This document shows, piece after piece, positions 57,439-64,000 of a stretch of 64,000 nt of DNA. The position numbers and the translations under genes are program-made. The stretch lies in the NCBI RefSeq assembly GCF_032854445.1, contig NC_088305.1, positions 5,831,606 through 5,895,605 of the forward strand. The letters are read 5' to 3'. How positions within the stretch are numbered: position 1 is the stretch's first letter; every line of letters starts with the position of its first letter. Under the pieces are notes generated by a model that did not search any database, was not told where the DNA came from, and saw nothing but the letters and a program-made list of their open reading frames with translations. The stretch comes from Liolophura sinensis. Lineage: Eukaryota > Mollusca > Polyplacophora > Chitonida > Chitonidae.

Positions 57439-58847
57439 TTTAACCTTTGAATCTTCTTGATGAGTGTAATACGTGCACTCTTAGCAATGCACCCTGCCCC
57501 TAAAAATACAAACCTGCTCTTTTTTCGCTAGACACAATGTCAATACATGTACTGCATGTAGATCGGCGGAGCAAATTGCCACCTGTACCTTTACTTTCTA
57601 GGAGTGTACTCTGTCTTGTGTGCCTTTAGATGTCTAGCTGAGGGTCAGCCTAAGTACATGTATACACGTATGCACTCTGCACATACATATAAATTAAAGC
57701 TGAACTGCAAATGCTTTTTGTCTGAAAGTTACCAATGTAAAATGCAGGGGAATGACTGTGTTACCTTTTTCTATAATTTAGTATTCACTAGTACATGTGT
57801 TTAATTTCTAGCTCTGACTAGAATTGAACTGCACATATATGTATATATACAGCCTATAATTTGATTAAAATGCCATGGATAGTACCCCTTGCATTACAGA
57901 ACATCCCAGCGTTCATTCATCTGACCGTCAACGTCATAAAAACTGTTACATTTTTGTAAACATGAATGACGGGGGCCTCAACTGATGCTGCGACATTCTA
58001 AAATCACAGATACACAGATTCTACATGTACAGCTTTAAGTCCGATAATTATAAACATTTATATTAAAAATATTTAATGAATTACTATGACCAAGAAAATT
58101 TCCAATATCGCACACAATAACAGAAGAAAACTGCTGGTTACAGTTTTTGCAAAAATTCAAAGGGTTACTATTACTGTATTTGAAAACGTGTGGGAAGTCA
58201 ACAACATGAACCACATCTCAGCACATGTGGGCAGGGCCTAAATTTGAACTCAGGACACTGGCAGGTCAGCGATCTCTAGCCTGGTGCCCTTATCCCCTCA
58301 CCCTGCATACCTATTTATAAGATGGGAATAAAACATTAAGGAGAGGATAAGGGAGGGGGAAGGGATGAGGGATCAGGCAGGGAGGGGGAGAAATGGGGGT
58401 AATGGCAGGGGCTGCAGCATTCCACATGCTGCTGACTCACCCTGCTTCCATCCTAGTTGTCAGTACCAGTACACTTACAGAGTGGAGCTCTGCACACATG
58501 TATATACAGTACACTCCACGGACTGCACACACTATACATGTAGCAGTCACAGCAACCTGACAGTGCACCAGGGAGCCAAAGTTTCACAACCTGCAGAGTT
58601 CCAACAACACACAAGGCGGGCTCAGGGTAGAGTAGGGAAAGCCTCCCTGGGTGAGGGTGGAGTTGGGGTTGGGCTTTTACTCAGGGAGGAGCAATCCTTT
58701 CAAACGATGATGGTATCCAGCAAATAATGGTTGCAATATTGGAATACAGTCGCAAAAGAAATTGTGTAGTGGGAAATTCAGCTTGTAAGCTCTTGGTAGG
58801 TTCTCGCTCGGGTGGAGCAGCAGCCCGTTCTAATGAGGACATCACAC

Positions 58848-58960
58848 TGTAATTCTTCAACCTTTTCGCATGTTTGCAAGGTGTTTATTCAGGCATATTC
58901 TGAGGGCATTATTCTGTGCTGACTGTATAATAAAATTATACTTTTTGTGAAGCCCTTTTT
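58848..58960. mobile_element. Inverted-repeat element family C, half copy
   Basis: GTAATTCTTCAACCTTTTCG, GCAAGGTGTTTATTCAGGC and AAATTATACTTTTTGTGAAG match copy 3; the second half is absent. Confidence 0.65.
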
Positions 58961-59499
58961 GTGCACTCCACAGCCTTGGTAATAATAACAGCCTTGGCAA
59001 CAACACAAACTTTACCAAGTGTGACATAAATTTACATGTGTACAGACTATCCTGGTGAAAAGAAGTAATCATCAACAGACTGCGCAAAATGACAAATGAG
59101 CATCATCAACCATGTACTCTTGTCACCAAGGTACCACAAGGCTCTACTAATTCCCTGACAAAGGTCTGCTTTGAACTCGCACCTTTTAAATGTATTAAAG
59201 CTAATATAATGCTACACATACATGTGTGCTGCCTTCTGGTTTAATATGCCCAGGAAGAAAAGCTAACAGTGTCAGGCAAAAACCATGCCAAGCTTCTCGT
59301 CACACTGTAGGTCAGACAATATTAAAGGTGGTTTAAAATGCCTGCAAGCATCCACCATAAAACAACTAACAATAAGCTAGCGTAAACAACTTGTCAAGAT
59401 ATCAGTACATGTACATAAAAAGTCACTGCAGTTAATCTCAGCTGAATTTAACAAACACAATGAAGAAAGCAGAATTTGACTCTTTTCACTAAAGTGTAC

Positions 59500-59612
59500 A
59501 AAAGCACATATACATGGAAAGTACATGTGCAAAACTACATGTACATGGAACATACATGTGCAAAACTACATGTACATGGAAAGTATGTGTACAAAACTAA
59601 ATATGTGTACAT
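59500..59612. repeat. ~31-bp minisatellite, three units
   Basis: ACATGGAAAGTACATGTGCA followed by AAACTACATGT repeats about three times. Confidence 0.85.
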
Positions 59613-60227
59613 GGTGAGGTAGAGAAGACAGGTTTAACATACAGTGGTCTACCACACTGTAACTCCAATTATCACTGACGGGAAATAAACAATTACTACA
59701 TCATGTTCCGATAACAAACAGCAGGAAGATCGCACGGATGATAAAACACAAGGGCATCCGCAGTCAGTAATAACAACTACCAATTTCATGTCCAGTTCTG
59801 CAAATGTTCATAGCCACAGGGCAAAGGTCACCACACATGTGTAGCATATGTAGTAACAATTCAGCAACATCCAGTCAAATTTGATCTTCAACTTTTTTTT
59901 TTTTCAGAATTATTCTTAACAGTCTAAATTTTTTCTTATACATACAACACACAAAGAAACCCCCAAAACAGCCATGACAATCTGAGGGACTGTTCGACTT
60001 GTAACAGCGACATGGGGTCTAACACTTCCATATCAGACTGTCAGGTTAAACGTCTACACGTATCTCCTCCATACTGCTCCATAAGGAGACGAAAAGTGGC
60101 TTTGTCCGATTCATCAAACAAGTCAGTCTAGTATCCCAAGCTTTTTTCCTCACGCAAACATATTTATTCACTGATACCTCTACATACATGCACATGTACA
60201 AACCATAATCTATACGTTTGCTGTATG

Positions 60228-60317
60228 AGGATTTCCACCCCTCATAATGCTGGCCGTCGTATTAGTGAAACATTCTTGAGTACAGCGTAAAACACCAATC
60301 AAATAAATAAATAAATA
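60228..60317 (+). mobile_element. SINE family A tail fragment
   Basis: ATAATGCTGGCCGTCGTATT, ATTCTTGAGTACAGCGTAAA, ACACCAATC and an AAATAAATAAATAAA end. Confidence 0.82.
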
Positions 60318-60371
60318 ATTTTGCTGTACAAAGTGTCTTATTTACACACATGTATCTGTTGGCGGTCGTAA

Positions 60372-60512
60372 GTTGGAAGGTCTGACAGCAACCTGCAGAG
60401 GGTCGTAGGTTTCCCCAGGGCTCTTGATACTCGTTTTTCTCCCACCATAATACTGCCCATTGTCGTATAAGTGAAACATTCTTGAGTACAGCATTAAACT
60501 CTAATCAAATAC
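60372..60512 (+). mobile_element. SINE family A 3' half
   Basis: GGAAGGTCTGACAGCAACCT, GGTTTCCCCAGGGCTCTTG, CTCCCACCATAATACTGCCC and ATTCTTGAGTACAGCATTAA are in order. Confidence 0.82.
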
Positions 60513-60710
60513 ATGTATATACATCAATCCATAAAAATCTGAAATACCACTTCAGGAAGAACATGACAGATATTGATCTCGCGGCGATTATCTAGCAGGG
60601 TTATTGTCTGCTGTGTTTATGTTCACAGTGCTTCGTGTTCGGGATAGTGTTTGTTTGTCCCAAAGCCAGTGTACTTACATGTAAATTTTGTATTTAATAT
60701 CACTTACATA

Positions 60711-60733
60711 CTATATATATATATATATATATA
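60711..60733. repeat. (TA)n microsatellite
   Basis: Short TA run. Confidence 0.9.
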
Positions 60734-62220
60734 CATATACAAGTCAGTTTTCATTACACTGAATAGCATAAAAGAGTGCTTACAGATGCATACAATAGGT
60801 TCAGGTTTTTGGTTCAAAGTTACCTCAGTACATAATGGCATACTGCCAACAACCCATAGAAATGTAAATTTTTATCAATGGAAGTCGAAAAGCATGACAA
60901 AGTAACTTCTGTTAAGCTTTAGCCAGTACATGTACAACAGTCTGTTCAGATAAAATTTCTCTGTTACAGACCCTTCATGTTTGGTGCAACACATGAACAC
61001 GTGTGAAAAAGGTGTAAAAGTACCATACACCTGGAAATTTAACTTTTGATCCAAATATTAAGTAACATACTGGATTTTGTTATCAGGAGAACCAATGCAA
61101 AAAAATTACTCAGGTGGACAGATACATGTACTCAGTATTGTATCATCTATGAACTTGGAGAAAAAACTGGCAGTAAAGCAACAATCAGAAATGAATGTAA
61201 TTAAGTCCTTAAGGCCATCATCTTGGCTGTCCGGCACATGTACACGTGCGTGTAGATCTGCGACATTCTTGGTGCTTCAAAGACCACCTACGTGTATGAA
61301 TGTGACAACGAACTATAGACAGTCAGGGGATGATCCATCAGAAATGTTTGCCCACTGACAAGACGCCAACAACAACAACTCATATCCGAGAGCACGGCGT
61401 TTACACATACCTGCTGATGTACACTAGGACAATCATCATCATCAACAACAACTCATTTACCGGTACATTTTATTGGCAGTGTCACAAGCATGTAGCACTA
61501 GCTATACCTACAAAAGTTATCATGAAAACTCTGCACACTACAATACACCATATATATTCATATGCAGCCTGACTAGACAGTGAGGTGTCTCACTTTATAC
61601 ACAGGTCTACATGTACACTGTACAATGTTTGCTGTAACTTTCCAATCTCTCCCATGTCAGATTGGATGTCTCAAAACTTTATGAAGCAGCTGTTTGCAGG
61701 TAAGGTATTAAGCTAGGTGTTCGTATGCAGCTACATGTATGTATAACCACTAATGGCAATCACTGCAGCAGTGAAAGCCCAGAACTGGTGTGATTAATCA
61801 GCCTCATGTATCCAAGACAGCCACAAATTCAGAGGTTATCAGACATTTACACTCTGGTTTGTTCCACCCATAATATTGACTGACACTGTATGAGAGAACA
61901 TTTCCAGTATGGAGACAAATTAACAATCAAATACATGATATAAATACAAGCAGATTTATGCACAGCACATGTAAGTGTAAACCTGAAGAAAATCAATATA
62001 AAGTGCTGTAAGAATAACACTCAGTGGTTTCCGCCCCAAAATTACCGCATCTTAATGTGTGTGTGTGTGCGTAATGATATATCTACATGATACAATGCGC
62101 GGCTTATCACAGGCATGACAAGTCAATTGTTTCACAAACAGTTCACCAGCAACAATGTCTGAACAACGTTTACATGTACATGTATATACAGTACATTATG
62201 CAAATTATGTGATCTTGGCT

Positions 62221-62461
62221 TAATTTGATTGGTGTTTTACGCCGTACTCAAGAATATTTCACTTATACGACGGCGGCCAGCATTATGGTGGGAGGAAACC
62301 GGGCAGAGCCCGGGGAAAACCCACGACCATCTGCAGGTTGTTGGCAGAACTTCCCACTTACGGCTGGAGAGGAAGCCAGCATGAGCTGGACAAACTCACA
62401 GCGGCCGCAATGGTGAGAGGCTCCTGGGTCATTATTCTGCGCTAGCGCGCTAACCGACTGA
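62221..62461 (-). mobile_element. SINE family A, near full length, with target-site duplication
   Basis: TTTGATTGGTGTTTTACGCC through CTAGCGCGCTAACCGACTGA, with very few differences from the family pattern. GATCTTGGCT flanks both ends (62211-62220 and 62462-62471). The head is cut just inside box A's 5' side. It looks like the youngest copy here. Confidence 0.92.
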
Positions 62462-64000
62462 GATCTTGGCTAAAAGCAAACCAGCTTGGTATCAAACATA
62501 GATGTACCCACATGTATATTAAGTCTATATGTACAAGTATGTATATTTATGTATGTACATGTACGAAACATAATAAAACTGGCTGACATCTGTTACTTTA
62601 TAAAATGGCATACAAGGTACATGTGCATGTATAAAATGCATGTTGACATGCAATGTTGTACACATACATGTACATTCCCTGCACATGGCAGTCTTTATGT
62701 AGGAGACAAGAAAACATTCATCATACAGAGTTGCAAACTACATGTAAGAGTACTGCTTAAATTCATTCATGCATTTACACGCCCATGTTTACACACTTAC
62801 ATGTACAGTGCATGTGAATTACACTTACTGCATCAGATGCCGTTAGTTACAGGTGTTTTCTAAAACAGGTGTGATGAGAAGCGCCCCCTGGTGTTGGGAG
62901 ATTACAAGCTCAGATTACCGAGGTTTGTCTACATCCCATCTGAAAAGACCATCTCCGATCTTGGAAGGGTGCAGAGGTTGCTGTCAGTGCTACACGGGAT
63001 AGCAGATTAATAATTGGCAAAAAAAAGCTCAGGTGTGGTATGACCTAGGCATGTAGCTGCTGTAAGGCCACAGGCTAGATGGTTTTATACCAGTTATCAT
63101 GGTCTACAGATGGAGCAGATTGAATTCCTTCTAGAGGCTGTTATAGCTGCAGTCAGCCAGAAATAGCTCGGCTGGGAGGGAAGAAGGACCCATGATGGTT
63201 CTCCATTATCCACACAGCCCCCATCAGAGGCACAGGAGTGTGCAGCCAGGCCTCCCTTACCCATGCCTGACATTTCCACTCACAAAATCCATGGACAAAG
63301 TTGTTTTTTTTTTTGTTAGTTGTACACACATGCAGAGTATTAGTTGAAATATAGCTGACAAAAGCCTCTAGGAGTTCAACATAAAGTTCATGCATTTTAT
63401 ATGTACTTTATAAAACTGGGGGTTTACTTTGCTGATCTTTTACTCTTTACAGAAGGCACAATTCATAATGAAACCACCTATGATATCGACTTTTTACTTA
63501 CATGTACTTACAGGTGTTCTTCTGATGATCTACACACGTAAAGTTATATTCCGGGCTACTTACTGATAACTTCATAACTTTATATTTCACACACAACTTC
63601 ATCACAAAATGATGAGCAAAACAGCTGGACGTGTCATGGCGATATGTGTCTTCCCAACTTCCTGCCTTACATCGTGATCAGCTAGGGACTTAGGACCAAA
63701 CATATCCATCACTTCTGGTTCATGTTTTTCCCCTAATAACAAAGTTTGTCGTGCCACACGATTGTTTGTTATCATTTTCACTCTTTTCTATACAGGCTTT
63801 TGTTGACATAACAGTACAGGTGCACTGGATTCTGCATTGCAACTACCTGTAACGTAAATCTTCAGCAAATTCGACCAGCAAGATATAACTTTGGATACAA
63901 TTTGAAATTAGAATTCATATCTTAGTCAGGCTGGGCCATATGAAGTTCTCAAAAAAACAAATAAATAAAATAACTCAGATCAGATCAGGCACCTGCAACA

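Larger units (their letters stand above)
53946..64000. other. Region upstream of DNAJB6, no coding exon recognised
   Basis: DNAJB6 coding exon 1 appears to have an upstream acceptor, so a 5' UTR exon and promoter may lie here; I could not place them. The content is repeat fragments (listed) and unique-looking sequence rich in TACATGTA. Short open frames show no family signature. Confidence 0.45.

Noticed and set aside
62400-62461. tRNA gene
   Set aside because: The box A-like and box B-like sequences belong to the SINE family A head; the complete cloverleaf is not present and the same sequence recurs with SINE bodies.

Overview
This is eukaryotic (metazoan) genomic DNA. It has spliced genes with GT/AG introns of about 0.2 to 9 kb, poly(A) signals, many tRNA-derived SINE copies, small inverted-repeat elements and abundant minisatellites. 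The dominant SINE has a tRNA-like head, a central domain and an AATAAATAAA-type tail. Together with the frequent TACATGTA palindrome, it points to a marine lophotrochozoan, most likely a bivalve mollusc. The phylum is inferred from repeat style, not proven.

Three protein-coding genes can be reconstructed exon by exon, each with a continuous reading frame across all splice junctions. (1) METTL6, a tRNA 3-methylcytidine methyltransferase, is on the minus strand at 10577-18465 with 5 coding exons and 324 aa. (2) An EAF1/EAF2 homologue, an ELL-associated RNA polymerase II elongation factor, is on the plus strand at 19177-25554 with 7 coding exons and 243 aa. (3) A DNAJB6-type class B J-domain co-chaperone is on the minus strand at 34049-52289 with 7 coding exons and 280 aa. 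METTL6 and EAF are head to head with 711 bp between their start codons, the same arrangement as human METTL6/EAF1. EAF and DNAJB6 converge on a repeat-rich gap.

Layout: 1-5226 is intergenic with old repeat fragments. 5227-9311 is a 108-bp satellite of about 38 units. 9710-10215 is a minisatellite. 10577-18465 is METTL6, whose intron 2 holds a 1.2-kb AT-rich satellite and a 74-bp direct duplication. About 18720-19176 is the presumed shared promoter. 19177-26960 is EAF with its 3' UTR. 26960-33650 is convergent intergenic DNA. 33650-52340 is DNAJB6, whose 9-kb intron 4 carries five different minisatellites. 52341-64000 lies upstream of DNAJB6; no coding exon was recognised there, only SINE pieces and short tandem repeats.

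The three genes do not form one pathway: tRNA modification, Pol II elongation and Hsp70 co-chaperoning. I found no new multi-gene system. The most unusual items are structural: an inverted monomer inside the 108-bp satellite that matches one particular downstream monomer at 94/95 bases; a tiny 5'-truncated SINE insertion with a 14-bp target-site duplication inside a 60-bp satellite; a triplicated 3' splice-site region in DNAJB6 intron 5; and an exact 74-bp direct repeat bracketing 1.1 kb in METTL6 intron 2.
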